Notes under the pieces: generated by a model
The model's database searches: none
Told to the model about the DNA's origin: nothing
The model's input: the letters and a program-made list of their open reading frames with translations, nothing else
Shown: piece after piece, positions 38,553-49,146 of the stretch
Layout: every line of letters starts with the position of its first letter
How positions within the stretch are numbered: position 1 is the stretch's first letter
NCBI RefSeq assembly: GCF_001695855.1
Contig: NZ_MBSS01000012.1
Span: 248,001 to 312,000, forward strand
Length of the DNA stretch: 64,000 nt
Direction of reading: 5' to 3'
From: Ensifer sp. LC163
GTDB lineage: Bacteria; Pseudomonadota; Alphaproteobacteria; Rhizobiales; Rhizobiaceae
Program-made: the position numbers and the translations under genes

Positions 38553-39866
38553 ATGAAAGTCACGATGATCGGCGCCGGTTATGTCGGCCTTGTTTCCGGT
38601 GTGTGTTTTGCCGATTTCGGCCATGACGTGGTCTGTCTCGACAAGGACGAAAGCAAGATCGACGCCCTGATGCAGGGGCGCATCCCGATCTTCGAACCCG
38701 GTCTCGACCATCTTGTTGCGAGCAATGTCCAATCCGGCCGCCTGACGTTCACGACGGATCTCGTTGCGGCGGTCGCCGACAGCGACGTGATCTTCATCGC
38801 CGTCGGCACGCCGTCGCGGCGCGGCGACGGCCATGCCGATCTCTCCTATGTCTACGCCGCCGCGCGCGAGATCGCCGTCAACCTGAAGGGGTTCACCGTC
38901 ATCGTGACGAAGTCGACGGTCCCGGTCGGCACCGGCGACGAGGTCGAGCGCATCATCCGCGAAACCAACCCGGACGCCGATTTCGCCGTGGTCTCCAATC
39001 CGGAATTCCTGCGCGAAGGTGCGGCCATCGAGGACTTCAAGCGCCCCGATCGCATTGTCATCGGCCTTGCCGACGATGATGTACGCGCGCGCGACGTCAT
39101 GACCGAGGTCTACCGTCCGCTCTATCTCAACCAGGCGCCGCTGGTCTTCACCTCGCGCCGCACCTCCGAGCTGATCAAATACGCCGGCAATGCCTTCCTG
39201 GCGATGAAGATCACCTTCATCAACGAGATGGCCGACCTCTGCGAGAAGGTCGATGCCAACGTCCAGGACGTCGCCCGCGGCATCGGCCTCGACGGCCGCA
39301 TCGGCGCCAAATTCCTGCACGCCGGCCCGGGTTATGGCGGCTCCTGCTTCCCGAAGGACACGCTGGCGCTGGTCAAGACGGCCCAGGACTTCGACAGCCC
39401 CGTTCGTCTGGTCGAAACCACGGTCGCCATCAACGACAACCGCAAGCGCGCCATGGGTCGCAAGGTGATTGCGGCGGCCGGCGGCGATGTGCGCGGGCGC
39501 AAGGTTGCCGTTCTCGGCCTCACCTTCAAGCCGAACACCGACGACATGCGCGACAGCCCGGCCATAACAGTGGTCCAGACCCTGCAGGATGCCGGCGCCC
39601 ATGTCATCGGCTACGATCCGGAAGGCATGGAAAACGCCAAGAAGCTGATCGACGGCATCGACTATGCCAACGACCCCTACGAGGCGGCCACAGAGGCTGA
39701 CGTGCTGGTGATCGTCACAGAATGGAACGAATTCCGCGCGCTCGACTTCCGCCGGTTGAAAGCCGTGATGAAAGGGCCGGTTCTGGTCGACCTTAGAAAC
39801 ATCTATCGCCCTGAGGAAGTGGCAAAGCATGGCTTTGCCTATGCCAGCGTCGGTCGGCCACATTGA
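38553..39866 (+). CDS. rkpK: UDP-glucose 6-dehydrogenase
   Basis: RkpK oxidises UDP-glucose to UDP-glucuronate with two NAD, supplying LpsL and capsular/LPS synthesis. The 437-residue protein has the Rossmann start IGAGYVGLV, the substrate loop VSNPEFLREGAAIEDF, and catalytic Cys265 in GYGGSCFPKDT. GGAAGAG lies before the ATG. A GC-rich hairpin without a T-run (39892-39908) follows. Confidence 0.95.
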   Translation: MKVTMIGAGYVGLVSGVCFADFGHDVVCLDKDESKIDALMQGRIPIFEPGLDHLVASNVQSGRLTFTTDLVAAVADSDVIFIAVGTPSRRGDGHADLSYVYAAAREIAVNLKGFTVIVTKSTVPVGTGDEVERIIRETNPDADFAVVSNPEFLREGAAIEDFKRPDRIVIGLADDDVRARDVMTEVYRPLYLNQAPLVFTSRRTSELIKYAGNAFLAMKITFINEMADLCEKVDANVQDVARGIGLDGRIGAKFLHAGPGYGGSCFPKDTLALVKTAQDFDSPVRLVETTVAINDNRKRAMGRKVIAAAGGDVRGRKVAVLGLTFKPNTDDMRDSPAITVVQTLQDAGAHVIGYDPEGMENAKKLIDGIDYANDPYEAATEADVLVIVTEWNEFRALDFRRLKAVMKGPVLVDLRNIYRPEEVAKHGFAYASVGRPH

Positions 39867-39957
39867 GAGTTAGACGACGAATGATCATGCGCCGGGCACT
39901 CCGCCCGGTAGCGGCTATGGGTTAGCCACCTGCTCAAAGCTCGACACCGTCGATGCC

Positions 39958-40275
39958 TCAAGCCTTCGGTATCGGCAGCGGAGGCAATGCCTCCCAGCTT
40001 TTACCGGCGAGGATGACGCAGCTTCGCCCGGTTACATCAGTGACGATCAGGGTCCAGGTGCCGCTGTCGGCGACGTAGATCTCCATTATCGCATGCGGGT
40101 TGATCAGTCCGATCCCCGCCGGTTTTTCCTGATACTGGCGCAAGAGAAATTCAATCACTTCGGACCGCTCGGCACAGTTCGCCATCGCTTGCGAACTCGC
40201 CGGATTTGGATGTGCCGTCACTGCGGCCGCCAACATGACGGCTCGAGCGAGGCCACGGATCACATTGCGTCCCAT
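39958..40275 (-). CDS. Secreted hypothetical protein (105 aa)
   Basis: The protein has a signal peptide (residues about 8-29, ending ASSQA) and a small domain with two cysteines (ANCAERSEVIEFLL, GRSCVILAGKSWE), probably disulfide-bonded in the periplasm. Similar short proteins of unknown function are frequent in alphaproteobacteria. It is convergent with rkpK and is followed upstream by the tex terminator. Confidence 0.75.
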   Translation of the reverse strand: MGRNVIRGLARAVMLAAAVTAHPNPASSQAMANCAERSEVIEFLLRQYQEKPAGIGLINPHAIMEIYVADSGTWTLIVTDVTGRSCVILAGKSWEALPPLPIPKA

Positions 40276-40450
40276 GACGCACCTCCTTTCGCCGGGAAAC
40301 CCGGCGGAAAAGGAGTTTCCGCTGACCTGTTCCGCCGTAGACCGGCATTGTTATGATCGGCACTTGCTCGCGACACGATACAAGTGCCGCCACGAGATCA
40401 GTATGGCGGAGCAATCCGTATATTACAATTACCTAATTTATAGATAGAAA

Positions 40451-40475
40451 CCCGGAAGCCGATACGACTTCCGGG
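40451..40475 (-). terminator. Terminator after tex
   Basis: An 8-bp stem, cccggaag (40451-40458) with cttccggg (40468-40475), has a 9-nt loop and is followed on the minus strand by TTTCTATC. It lies 10 bases past the tex stop. Confidence 0.7.
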
Positions 40476-40484
40476 CGATGGAGA

Positions 40485-42791
40485 TTACTTTCGCTTCATC
40501 GCTTCCATGAGCGCGGCGCCGAACGCGCCTTGCGACGGCTGCTGCGGCTTCTGTGGACGCACCGGCGCGCTGCGGTTGCCGTTGTTCGACGCGGGGGCCC
40601 TCGCCTCGCGGCCCGTGTCGGCACCGCCATCCTTGCGCATGGTCAGGCCGATGCGCTTGCGCGGAACGTCCACTTCGGTCACCCGCACCTGAACCACGTC
40701 GCCGGCCTTGACCACTTCGTGGGGGTCCTTCACGAACCGGTCGGCCAACTGCGAGACATGGACGAGGCCGTCCTGGTGGACGCCAACATCGACAAAGGCG
40801 CCGAAGGCGGCGACATTGGTCACCGTGCCTTCGAGCTGCATGCCGACCTTCAGATCCTTGATGTCATCGATTCCTTCGGCGAAGGTCGCTGTCTTGAAGC
40901 TCGGGCGTGGGTCGCGGCCCGGTTTTTCCAGTTCGGCCAGAATGTCCTTGACCGTCGGCAGACCAAAACGGTCGTCGACGAACACACGCGGGTCAAGCTG
41001 CTTCAACGTCGCACTGTCACCCATCAGCGTGCGAACGTCGCGCCCGCAGGCCGCAACGATCCTCTTGGCGACACCGTAGGCTTCCGGGTGGACCGAGGAA
41101 GCGTCGAGCGGCTCCTTGCCATCAGGAATGCGCAGGAAGCCGGCGCATTGTTCGAAGGTGCGGGCGCCGAGACGCGCCACGTTCAAGAGCTCCTTGCGAC
41201 TGGCGAACGGTCCGGCGGCATCGCGGTGAGCAACGATCGCTTCTGCCGACGACTTGCCAAGGCCGGAGACACGCGCGAGCAGTGGTGCGGATGCCGTGTT
41301 CACATCGACGCCCACGGCGTTCACTGCGTCCTCCACCACCGCATCCAGTGAGCGGCTGAGCTTCGACTGGTCGACGTCATGCTGATATTGGCCGACGCCG
41401 ATCGACTTCGGCTCGATCTTGACGAGTTCGGCCAGCGGATCCTGCAGGCGCCGGGCGATGGAGACTGCGCCACGCAGCGAGACGTCGAGGCCGGGGAATT
41501 CAAGCGCTGCCGTCTCCGAGGCGGAATAGACCGAAGCGCCGGCTTCGGACACGATAACCTTGGTCGGCTTCGGCGCCGGCAATTGTGCGAGCATGTCGGC
41601 GACAAGCCTCTCCGTCTCGCGGCTACCAGTACCGTTGCCGATCGCAATCAGCTCGATCTTGTGCTTGCGGATCAGCGAAGCCAGTTCGGCTTGCGTGCCG
41701 CGGACGTCGTTCTTCGGCGGGAACGGATAAACGGTCGTCGTTTCCAGGAGCTTGCCGGTACCATCGACGATGGCGACCTTGACGCCGGTGCGAATACCGG
41801 GGTCCAGCCCCATCGTGGCGCGCGAGCCGGCGGGAGCGGCCAGCAACAGATCTTTCAGATTACGGGCGAAAACGTGGATCGCTTCCTCTTCCGCCCGCTC
41901 GCGCAGCTCGCGCATCAGGTCGAGCGACAGCGACATGGACAGCTTCACCCGCCAGGTCCAGCCGGTGACTTCGGAAAGCCATTTGTCGCCCGGCAGCTGC
42001 CCGCCGACATTGTAGGCGGCCGCAATCATGCGCTCCACCGGCTTGACCGGAGACGTATCGTCCTGATCGACGACGATATCGACGGCGAGCACCTCTTCGT
42101 TCCAGCCGCGCAGCATGGCAAGCGCCCGGTGACCCGGCGTCGTCGCCCAGCGTTCGGAATGATCGAAATAATCCGAGAACTTGGCGCCGGCCTCCTGCTT
42201 GCCGTCGACCACCTTGGCTCGCAGGAACGCCGCCCCCTTCATATGGTTGCGCAGGCGTCCGAGCAGGTCGGCGTTCTCAGTCATGCCTTCGGCAATGATG
42301 TCGCGCGCGCCGTCAAGCGCCGCCTTGACATCGGGCACATCCGCCGTCAGAAACGCGCCGGCGCGGTCAGTCGGCGCGATCGTCCGGTCGGCGAGAATGG
42401 CCTCGGCAAGCGGTCCGAGGCCACGCTCCCTGGCAATCTCCGCTTTGGTGCGCCGCTTCGGTTTATAGGGCAGATAGATATCCTCAAGCTCGGCCTTGGT
42501 TTCGACGGCAACGATCTTGGCTTCGAGTTCGTCGGTCAGCTTGCCCTGTCCGCGGATGGATTCGATGATCGAGCCCCGCCTCGCCTCCAGCTCGCGTAGA
42601 TAGGTCAGCCGCTCGGCCAGCGTGCGCAGCTGCGTATCGTCCAGCCCGCCGGTTACTTCCTTGCGGTAACGGGCGATGAACGGCACCGTCGCGCCCTCAT
42701 CGAGCAGCTCCACTGCGGCGGTGACCTGGGAGGTCGTCGCCTTGATCTCGCTGGCAATGATGGCGGCGATGGGTTTTGCTGGGCTGGCCAT
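40485..42791 (-). CDS. tex: Tex-family RNA-binding transcription accessory protein
   Basis: The 768-residue protein has the full Tex layout. A helical N-terminal domain ([15 protein letters not shown]) is followed by a YqgF/RNase-H-like core ([17 protein letters not shown]), helix-hairpin-helix repeats ([20 protein letters not shown]) and a C-terminal S1 domain ([16 protein letters not shown]). It ends in a Gln/Pro/Arg-rich tail. Tex binds RNA and influences transcription in several bacteria. ATG 42791 is the family start. Confidence 0.95.
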   Translation of the reverse strand: MASPAKPIAAIIASEIKATTSQVTAAVELLDEGATVPFIARYRKEVTGGLDDTQLRTLAERLTYLRELEARRGSIIESIRGQGKLTDELEAKIVAVETKAELEDIYLPYKPKRRTKAEIARERGLGPLAEAILADRTIAPTDRAGAFLTADVPDVKAALDGARDIIAEGMTENADLLGRLRNHMKGAAFLRAKVVDGKQEAGAKFSDYFDHSERWATTPGHRALAMLRGWNEEVLAVDIVVDQDDTSPVKPVERMIAAAYNVGGQLPGDKWLSEVTGWTWRVKLSMSLSLDLMRELRERAEEEAIHVFARNLKDLLLAAPAGSRATMGLDPGIRTGVKVAIVDGTGKLLETTTVYPFPPKNDVRGTQAELASLIRKHKIELIAIGNGTGSRETERLVADMLAQLPAPKPTKVIVSEAGASVYSASETAALEFPGLDVSLRGAVSIARRLQDPLAELVKIEPKSIGVGQYQHDVDQSKLSRSLDAVVEDAVNAVGVDVNTASAPLLARVSGLGKSSAEAIVAHRDAAGPFASRKELLNVARLGARTFEQCAGFLRIPDGKEPLDASSVHPEAYGVAKRIVAACGRDVRTLMGDSATLKQLDPRVFVDDRFGLPTVKDILAELEKPGRDPRPSFKTATFAEGIDDIKDLKVGMQLEGTVTNVAAFGAFVDVGVHQDGLVHVSQLADRFVKDPHEVVKAGDVVQVRVTEVDVPRKRIGLTMRKDGGADTGREARAPASNNGNRSAPVRPQKPQQPSQGAFGAALMEAMKRK

Positions 42792-42963
42792 GGTGGGATC
42801 CGTCTTTCCTGTTTTCAGTCGGCGACCATAAAGGCGCAGGTCTTCAAGGCCAAGTGAAGGCCCGGGCCGGAAAACCGGAACTCCACAGAAGACGTACTCC
42901 ATGCCTCTGTTTTTTAAGTATGTCGGCGCGCCGAAGCCTCGACACACCTTAGGGCGGCAAGCG

Positions 42964-44220
42964 TTAGATATCGACCGGCTCGAGCGGCGGGCGGGTCTTC
43001 TCGAATTCCATCAGCTCCCGTTCCTTCGCCTCGATGTAACCGCGGGCGAAAGGCACGGTGTCGAGCGACGGCGACAGCTGCAGCTGGAAGATGAAATGCT
43101 TGTCGTGGAGGAAGGCCGTCTCGGACGCGGCAAGATAGAACTCCCACATGCGGAAGAAGCGTTCGTCGAAGAGTTTTACCGCCTCTTCGCGCCGCGCCAG
43201 GAAACGCTCCCGCCACGCCCTCAGCGTCCAGGCGTAGTGCATCGGCAGGATCTCGATATCCTTGACCAGAAGCCGGGTCTTTTCAACGGAAGGCAGAACC
43301 TCCGAAAGCGCCGGGATGTAACCGCCGGGGAAAATGTACTTCTCGATCCAGGGATTGGTCGCCCACGGCTTGTAGACCTGCCCGATGGAGTGCAAGAGCA
43401 TCACGCCCTCCGGCTTCAGCAGCTCCCTGATCTTGCGAAAGAACCGGCCATAATTGCCGATGCCGACATGTTCGAACATGCCGACCGATACGATGCGGTC
43501 GAACTGCCGGCCCTGCATCGTCCTGTAATCCTGAAGCTCGAAATGGACGCGATCGGACAGACCGCGCATAACCGCCCGCTCGCGCGAGATTTTCAGCTGC
43601 TCCTCACTGAGCGTGATGCCCGTCACCTCGACGCCGGAGGATTCGGCCAGATACATCGCCATGCCGCCCCAGCCGGAGCCGACCTCAAGCACCTTCTGCC
43701 CGGGTTCGAGCAACAGCTTGGCGGCGATATGGCGCTTCTTGGCGAGCTGCGCCTCGTCGAGCGAGATGCCTGTCGGCTCGAAGTAGGCGCAGGAATATTG
43801 CCAGTCCGGATCGAGGAAAAGATTGAAGAGCTTGCGATCGAGATCGTAGTGATGGGCCACATTGTGCCGGTTGCGGTTGACCGGCATCCGGCTCTTCACC
43901 TGCTGGCGCAACACGTGCTGAAGAGCAACCAGGGTGTTTGGAACGGTCGCGGCGTTCTCGAGCCCGTTTTCCTTTACGATCGAGAGCACGTCGAAAATAT
44001 CGCCGTCTTCGACGACGACGCGCCCGTCCATATAGAGTTCACCGAAACGAAGACCCGGGTCGCGCGCTATCGCCTTTTCGGCCTCCGCATCGACGATGCG
44101 GATCGTTGCCGGTTTTCCCGAGCCATCGCCCAGAATGACCTGCTCACCCGCGGAGAAGAACACCGTCAGGTTGCCCTTGCGCACCAGACGGCGAAGCAAA
44201 TTCAACAATGCCGCATTCAT
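42964..44220 (-). CDS. cfa: Cyclopropane-fatty-acyl-phospholipid synthase
   Basis: Cfa transfers methylene from S-adenosylmethionine to unsaturated acyl chains in the membrane. The 418-residue protein has an N-terminal lipid-binding part and a methyltransferase domain with [32 protein letters not shown] and the bicarbonate-site region SVGMFEHVG are also typical. ATG 44220 gives normal length. A 298-bp spacer upstream holds its promoter. Confidence 0.94.
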   Translation of the reverse strand: MNAALLNLLRRLVRKGNLTVFFSAGEQVILGDGSGKPATIRIVDAEAEKAIARDPGLRFGELYMDGRVVVEDGDIFDVLSIVKENGLENAATVPNTLVALQHVLRQQVKSRMPVNRNRHNVAHHYDLDRKLFNLFLDPDWQYSCAYFEPTGISLDEAQLAKKRHIAAKLLLEPGQKVLEVGSGWGGMAMYLAESSGVEVTGITLSEEQLKISRERAVMRGLSDRVHFELQDYRTMQGRQFDRIVSVGMFEHVGIGNYGRFFRKIRELLKPEGVMLLHSIGQVYKPWATNPWIEKYIFPGGYIPALSEVLPSVEKTRLLVKDIEILPMHYAWTLRAWRERFLARREEAVKLFDERFFRMWEFYLAASETAFLHDKHFIFQLQLSPSLDTVPFARGYIEAKERELMEFEKTRPPLEPVDI

Positions 44221-44518
44221 ACCCAACCCCTGCCAGACCGACACATATGTCCTGGCGCACAGGCGCGGCGACGGCGCCGGTTCTATCGGGGCTTCCGGAG
44301 GGCGTCGTAGCCCGCATGACGCGAAACGCATGGGCGTGACGCAAAGCACGTCCGGAAGCGGCGAAAACCGGCTCGGGCGTGGCCAAACGGCATCCGGCAA
44401 ACATGCTGCGCTGCTCACGCGCGCGTAACCGGAAATTCGTCAGGCCAGCCGCCATCTGGCTCCTATCCATCAGAACTTCCACTAACTTAGTAGGCTTCAA
44501 TCGATTGGCAATGGGCTT
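44221..44518. other. Intergenic spacer upstream of cfa
   Basis: This spacer is without a convincing gene. It contains a distant pair gcttccgga / tccggaagc (about 44290 and 44350) that could form a long hairpin in the cfa leader. No sigma-factor promoter could be assigned with confidence. Confidence 0.4.
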
Positions 44519-45565
44519 TTATGCCCCCTCAAAGATTTGTTTGCTTAGTAAATCGGCCGAAGCGGCATCAGCGCCGACGACCCCTCGACCCGGCAGAGAA
44601 CGCCGGTCATGTGGGCGGGAGAAATCGAGCAGGGGACCGGCGGGCACTATACGGGTCGGATTGACGTGGGCGATGCCGTAGTAGCCACGCTTGATGTGAT
44701 CGATGCGCACCGTTTCGGCGATACCGGGCCATTGGTAGATTTCACGCAGATAATTGGAAAGCGCCGGATAGTCTTCGATCCGGCGAAGGTTGCACTTGAA
44801 GACGCCGTGGTAGGCCGCGTCGAAACGGATCAATGTGACGAACAGACGGATATCGGCCTCCGTCAGATATTCGCCCGCGACGTAGCGATTGGCCGTCAGG
44901 TGGCGCTCGAGCTCATCAAGCATCCCGAACAGGCTCGTGACGGCTTCGTCATAGGCGGCTTGCGTCTTGGCAAAACCGGCGCGATAGACGCCGTTGTTGA
45001 CGCGCTCGTAAATCGGATCGTTCCAGCGATCGATCTTCGCACGCAGCGCTTGAGGGTAGAAATCGAGGCGATTGCCGGTCAGGTCGTCGAAAGCCGAATT
45101 CAGAATGCGGATGATGTCAGCGGATTCGTTGTTGACGATGCGCCCTTCCTTCATGTCCCAGAGGACGGGGACCGAGACCTTGCCGGTGTAGCCGGCGTCA
45201 CTCGCCGTATAGAGCTCATGATGGAATCGGATCATGCCGACGCGTGGACCGGCATCGACAGGTTCGTCATAGACCCAGCCGTCCTCGCCCAAAAGCGGGC
45301 TGGAGACGGTAAGCCCGACCACGTCCTGAAGCCCCTTGAGATTGCGAAAGGCGATCGTGCGCGACGCCCAGGGGCAGAGATAGGAAACGAACAGGCGATA
45401 GCGCCCGGCTTCCGCGGGAAGACTTGACTGCCCCTGCGGGCCGGGGCCAGCATCGGCCGTGATCCAGCTGCGGAAACGGGTTGGCTCGCGATGAAAGGCG
45501 CCGCCCTTCATTTCGCTCGCAGCAACGTCGCCCTTGACCCATTTTCCATCGACGAGCTGCGGCAT
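44519..45565 (-). CDS. Glutathionyl-hydroquinone reductase (GST xi / YqjG-ECM4 family)
   Basis: The 348-residue protein starts with a glutaredoxin-like domain holding YLCPWASRT with nucleophilic Cys64, then the family stretch SPLLGEDGWVYDE. A C-terminal GST helical domain (YLTEADIRLFVTLIRFDAAY) ends it. This pattern is specific for glutathionyl-hydroquinone reductases, which remove glutathione from quinone adducts in the cytosol. The C terminus beyond about 320 is Arg-rich and loosely conserved. Confidence 0.88.
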   Translation of the reverse strand: MPQLVDGKWVKGDVAASEMKGGAFHREPTRFRSWITADAGPGPQGQSSLPAEAGRYRLFVSYLCPWASRTIAFRNLKGLQDVVGLTVSSPLLGEDGWVYDEPVDAGPRVGMIRFHHELYTASDAGYTGKVSVPVLWDMKEGRIVNNESADIIRILNSAFDDLTGNRLDFYPQALRAKIDRWNDPIYERVNNGVYRAGFAKTQAAYDEAVTSLFGMLDELERHLTANRYVAGEYLTEADIRLFVTLIRFDAAYHGVFKCNLRRIEDYPALSNYLREIYQWPGIAETVRIDHIKRGYYGIAHVNPTRIVPAGPLLDFSRPHDRRSLPGRGVVGADAASADLLSKQIFEGA

Positions 45566-45703
45566 GAATTCTCTCCTGATCTTGCGGGAACGTCATTTCC
45601 CTCTCACGCGTGCGCGTGCAGGTCAATTCGGCGGCCGGTTGACAGATCGTTCGCAATACGCAGGCCACACGTCCAGCGCGACGCAACACGGTGACGCCGC
45701 ATT

Positions 45704-45874
45704 GTCGAGCAGTCCCGGCGCCTGCTCGGCCCCTATGCGCGCGGCGACTTCAGCACCGGTATCGATAGCGCGGAAGATCTTGAATTGGTGCCGGAGAGCT
45801 TCTCGGGCTACGTCTGGACCAACCGCGCGGAGACGATCGGACCGATGCTGGCAAAAAGGCAACCGGCGTCGTGA
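45704..45874 (+). pseudogene. Remnant: C-terminal end of a probable glycerophosphodiester phosphodiesterase
   Basis: A plus-strand frame reads VEQSRRLLGPYARGDFSTGI, then a stretch ending GYVWTNRAETIGPML and stops at 45874. The closing VWTNR-x-IGP motif resembles the C terminus of glycerophosphodiester phosphodiesterases. No start codon or upstream domain exists; sequence left of about 45700 belongs to the leader of the reductase gene on the other strand. A RIME1-like element follows 65 bases later. Confidence 0.45.
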
Positions 45875-45939
45875 CGGTGCATATCTGCTCGCGATTGTCT
45901 TGAAGGAAACAGTGCGGTCGAGGCACAGGCGCTTTGACC

Positions 45940-46042
45940 TACAGCGCCGCGCGTCTTATCAGACGCGCAAAGGTCGCTGTAGCACTTTGAATTGCTGCAT
46001 GTTTTTGTCCTTAAACCGGATACGATTTAAGGAAACATGCAG
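45940..46042 (+). repeat. RIME1-like repeat, copy B (103 bp)
   Basis: It has the same two-palindrome layout as copies A and C. The second palindrome is compensated rather than identical (ctgcatgttt / aaacatgcag), so both sides changed while pairing was kept. It lies between a gene remnant and the 3' end of era. Confidence 0.8.
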
Positions 46043-46163
46043 TAAGTGCGGAGACAAGTCCCGCCAGCAGGCTTTTGCGGAGCCACTGAAGGTCCGCGCC
46101 TTGTAAGAAGCCGCTCGCCAGCAGGCTGGCGCGCGGCGCTATTGCATATTGGGGACTTGCCGA

Positions 46164-47093
46164 TCAGCGTGGGAATTCAAGACCCATTTCGCGGAAGCGC
46201 TCGGGGTCATCGCCCCAGTTTTCACGCACCTTGACGAACAGGAAGAGGTGCACCGGCTGCTCGAGAATCTCGGAGATTTCCTTGCGCGACGCGGTGGAGA
46301 TCGCCTTGATCGCGTCGCCGTTCTTGCCGAGCGCGATCTTCTTCTGGCTTTCGCGCTCGACGTAGATCACCTGTTCGATGCGAACGGATCCGTCCTTGCG
46401 CTCTTCCCACTTCTCGGTTTCGACATGCGAGGCGTAGGGAAGCTCCTGATGCAGGCGCAAGAACAGCTTCTCGCGGGTGATTTCGGCCGCGAGCTGGCGC
46501 ATCGGCAGGTCGGAAATCTGGTCCTCGGGGTAATACCAGGGACCTTCCGGGAGCGTCTCGGCAAGATAATCCATCAGGTCCTTGCAGCCCGATCCGGTCA
46601 GCGCGGAGATCATGAAGGTGCGCTCGAACTTGATCGTCTCGTTGGCCGTTGCCGCGAGCTTCAACAGATCCTCCGGCCGCACCTGGTCGATCTTGTTCAG
46701 AACCAGGATCTTCGGCTGGTGGACTTCCTTCAAACCCTGAAGGATCGTTTCCGCGTCACCTTTCAGGCCGCGCTCGCTGTCGATCAAAAGCATGATGACG
46801 TCGGCGTCCTTGGCTCCGCCCCAGGCCGTCGTCACCATAGCCCGGTCGAGCCGGCGCCGCGGCTTGAAGATGCCGGGCGTGTCCATGAACACGATCTGTG
46901 CGTTATCGTGGATGGCGATGCCGCGCACGATCGCCCGTGTCGTCTGAACCTTGTGGCTGACGATCGAAACCTTGGCGCCGACTAGGCGGTTGACCAAGGT
47001 CGACTTGCCGGCATTGGTGGCGCCGATCAGCGCCACGAAACCCGAGTGGGTCGGCGCGCTTTCGGCGGCCGTATCTTTTTCCATATCCGTCAT
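46164..47093 (-). CDS. era: GTPase Era
   Basis: Era binds the 3' end of 16S rRNA and is needed for small-subunit maturation. The 309-residue protein has G1 GATNAGKS at 24-31, G3 DTPG, G4 NKID, and a C-terminal KH domain with ALGKNGDAIKAIS. ATG 47093 lies 8 bases after the rnc stop with GGA before it; the longer frame would overlap rnc by 28 bases. It is the last gene of lepB-rnc-era. Confidence 0.96.
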   Translation of the reverse strand: MTDMEKDTAAESAPTHSGFVALIGATNAGKSTLVNRLVGAKVSIVSHKVQTTRAIVRGIAIHDNAQIVFMDTPGIFKPRRRLDRAMVTTAWGGAKDADVIMLLIDSERGLKGDAETILQGLKEVHQPKILVLNKIDQVRPEDLLKLAATANETIKFERTFMISALTGSGCKDLMDYLAETLPEGPWYYPEDQISDLPMRQLAAEITREKLFLRLHQELPYASHVETEKWEERKDGSVRIEQVIYVERESQKKIALGKNGDAIKAISTASRKEISEILEQPVHLFLFVKVRENWGDDPERFREMGLEFPR

Positions 47094-47101
47094 GTTTTCC
47101 G

Positions 47102-47821
47102 TCAATTTCCGGCGGAGATTTTCCGCCACACGCCTTCGCGTTCCAACAATTTCGTCGCGGCCACCTGCTCGGCGCCGCGCTTGGATCGATCCGTCCCCGT
47201 CTCGGGCGCTACGCCCGCAACCTCCACGGTCACGGTGAAACGCGGATCGTGGTCGGGGCCGGAACGGTCATCCGTCCGGTACGTCGGCGCGATGCCAAAC
47301 TTGGCATGCGCCCATTCCTGCAATTCGGTCTTGGCATCGCGACGGGCGCCGTCGGCGCGGGTCGCCCGCTCTTTCCAGTGTAGCAGCACGAATTTGCGCG
47401 CCGCCTCCAGCCCGCCGTCGAGATAGATGGCGGCGATGAGCGACTCTACCACATCGGCGCGCACATTCATCATCGCCTTGCCGGTGATTTTCTTCACGTC
47501 GGAACCAGTGCGGATAAACTGGTGCAGCGCCAGATCGTCGGCGACCAGGGCACAGCTCTCGGCGCTGACGAGCTGGTTCAGCCGCACAGAAAGCTCGCCT
47601 TCGTTGGCATCACGAAACGTCTGGAACAGAAGCTCGGAGACACAAAGCCCCAGCACCCGGTCTCCGAGGAATTCGAGCCGCTGATAGTTCGATCCCCTGG
47701 CATTGCGGGCGCTGGAATGGGTCAGCGCCCGATCGAGCCGCTCCTTCTCGCTGAACTGATAGCCAATCACGGCCTCGAGCTTGGCCCGATCCTCCGCGCT
47801 TAGCGACCGCGCCTTCATCAT
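47102..47821 (-). CDS. rnc: Ribonuclease III
   Basis: RNase III cuts double-stranded RNA, including rRNA precursors. The 239-residue protein has the signature RLEFLGDRVLG, an Asp/Glu metal site in ADVVESLIAAIYLDGG, and a C-terminal dsRNA-binding domain (DAKTELQEWAHAKFG...). The start ATG at 47821 overlaps the lepB stop as ATGA, so translation is coupled. Confidence 0.95.
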   Translation of the reverse strand: MMKARSLSAEDRAKLEAVIGYQFSEKERLDRALTHSSARNARGSNYQRLEFLGDRVLGLCVSELLFQTFRDANEGELSVRLNQLVSAESCALVADDLALHQFIRTGSDVKKITGKAMMNVRADVVESLIAAIYLDGGLEAARKFVLLHWKERATRADGARRDAKTELQEWAHAKFGIAPTYRTDDRSGPDHDPRFTVTVEVAGVAPETGTDRSKRGAEQVAATKLLEREGVWRKISAGN

Positions 47822-48582
47822 TCGACCGCCTTGAACAGGCGGTCGTAGCGCAGGTTCGCCGGCCACTTCCAGATTTCGCGGAACGAGGTGTCGTTGCCGA
47901 GCGAGAAGAAGATCAGGCTTGCGCGGCCGACAAGGTTCTCGGCGGGCACGAAGCCGACATCGAAGCGGCTGTCGGCCGAGTTGTCGCGGTTGTCGCCCAT
48001 CATGAAGTAATGACCTTCGGGCACGATGAACTCGCGCGTGTTATCGCCGCGCGAGTCCGGGAACTGATCGAGCGTGTCATAGGAAACGCCGTTGTCCATG
48101 GTTTCGCGGTAGACCGGCACGTCGCCGCCGGTGTCGTACTGATCGTCGGCACGGAAGGCGCCGTCAGGCGCGCGATCGACCGGCTTGTCGTTGACGTAGA
48201 GAATGCTGTTGCGCACCTGGATGCGATCGCCGGGCAGGCCGACCAGACGCTTGATGTAGTCGATGTCCGGGTTCGGCGGGAAGCGGAAGACGACGATGTC
48301 GCCGCGCTCCGGCTCGCTGGCGAAGATGCGACCCGAGAACAGATCCGGCGAGAACGGCAGCGAATACTTGGAGTAGCCGTAGGCGAACTTGTTGACGAAG
48401 ATGTAGTCGCCGACAAGCAGGGTCGGCATCATCGAGCCCGACGGAATGGTGAAAGGCTGAAAGAAGACGGTGCGAATGACCACGGCCAGGAGCAGCGCCT
48501 GGATGATGACCTTCACATTCTCCCAGAGACCGCTCTGCTTCGCTTCTGTCTTTTCTGCCACGCTGCTGTCTTCCTTTGTCAT
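47818..48582 (-). CDS. lepB: Signal peptidase I
   Basis: LepB cleaves signal peptides at the outer face of the inner membrane. The 254-residue protein has one N-terminal helix (VIIQALLLAVVIRTVFF), catalytic Ser50 in PSGSMMPTL, general base Lys111 in YIKRLVGLPGD, and box E GDNRDNSADSR. In Sinorhizobium the equivalent gene is also called sipF. A 144-bp gap separates it from acpS upstream. Confidence 0.96.
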   Translation of the reverse strand: MTKEDSSVAEKTEAKQSGLWENVKVIIQALLLAVVIRTVFFQPFTIPSGSMMPTLLVGDYIFVNKFAYGYSKYSLPFSPDLFSGRIFASEPERGDIVVFRFPPNPDIDYIKRLVGLPGDRIQVRNSILYVNDKPVDRAPDGAFRADDQYDTGGDVPVYRETMDNGVSYDTLDQFPDSRGDNTREFIVPEGHYFMMGDNRDNSADSRFDVGFVPAENLVGRASLIFFSLGNDTSFREIWKWPANLRYDRLFKAVE

Positions 48583-48726
48583 CGGCGCGCTCTACAAGCG
48601 TGCCGCTCAATCAACTGTCGTTCGCGCTTTCGGTTTCCAGCCTCAAAGGCGGATGCGCAATTTTGTATCCGGCAAGGGCACCCTGCCCCCGCAATCGGGC
48701 ACGCCCGGATTTCTCAACGGAATGCT

Positions 48727-49146
48727 CTAAACCGTTCCCTCTGGCGGGGCAACGGGGAGCGCCTCGATAATCACGAAGGCCTGCGCCAGCGGGAAATCGT
48801 CGGTAATCGTCAGATGGATTGCCGCGCGATGCCCCTTGGGCACCATCGCCTGAAGCCGTTCGGCAGCACCACCGCTCAAATGCATCGTGGGCTTGCCACC
48901 GGGCATATTGATGACGCCCATGTCTTTCCAGAAGACGCCCTGCGCCATTCCGGTGCCGAGCGCCTTGGAGCAGGCCTCCTTGGCGGCAAAGCGTTTGGCG
49001 TAGGAGGCGGCGCGGTTCTTGCGGCCTTCGGACTTGGCGATCTCCACCTCGGTGAAGCAGCGATTGACGAAACGCTCGCCGAAACGCGAGAGCGAGTTTT
49101 CGATGCGCCTGATGTCGATGAGATCGCTGCCGATGCCGATGATCAT
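48727..49146 (-). CDS. acpS: Holo-[acyl-carrier-protein] synthase
   Basis: AcpS attaches 4'-phosphopantetheine from CoA to acyl carrier protein. The 139-residue protein has the two metal-binding motifs GIGSDLIDI (Asp8) and [13 protein letters not shown] (Glu57). Its ATG overlaps the stop of the DUF2062 gene as ATGA. Confidence 0.94.
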   Translation of the reverse strand: MIIGIGSDLIDIRRIENSLSRFGERFVNRCFTEVEIAKSEGRKNRAASYAKRFAAKEACSKALGTGMAQGVFWKDMGVINMPGGKPTMHLSGGAAERLQAMVPKGHRAAIHLTITDDFPLAQAFVIIEALPVAPPEGTV

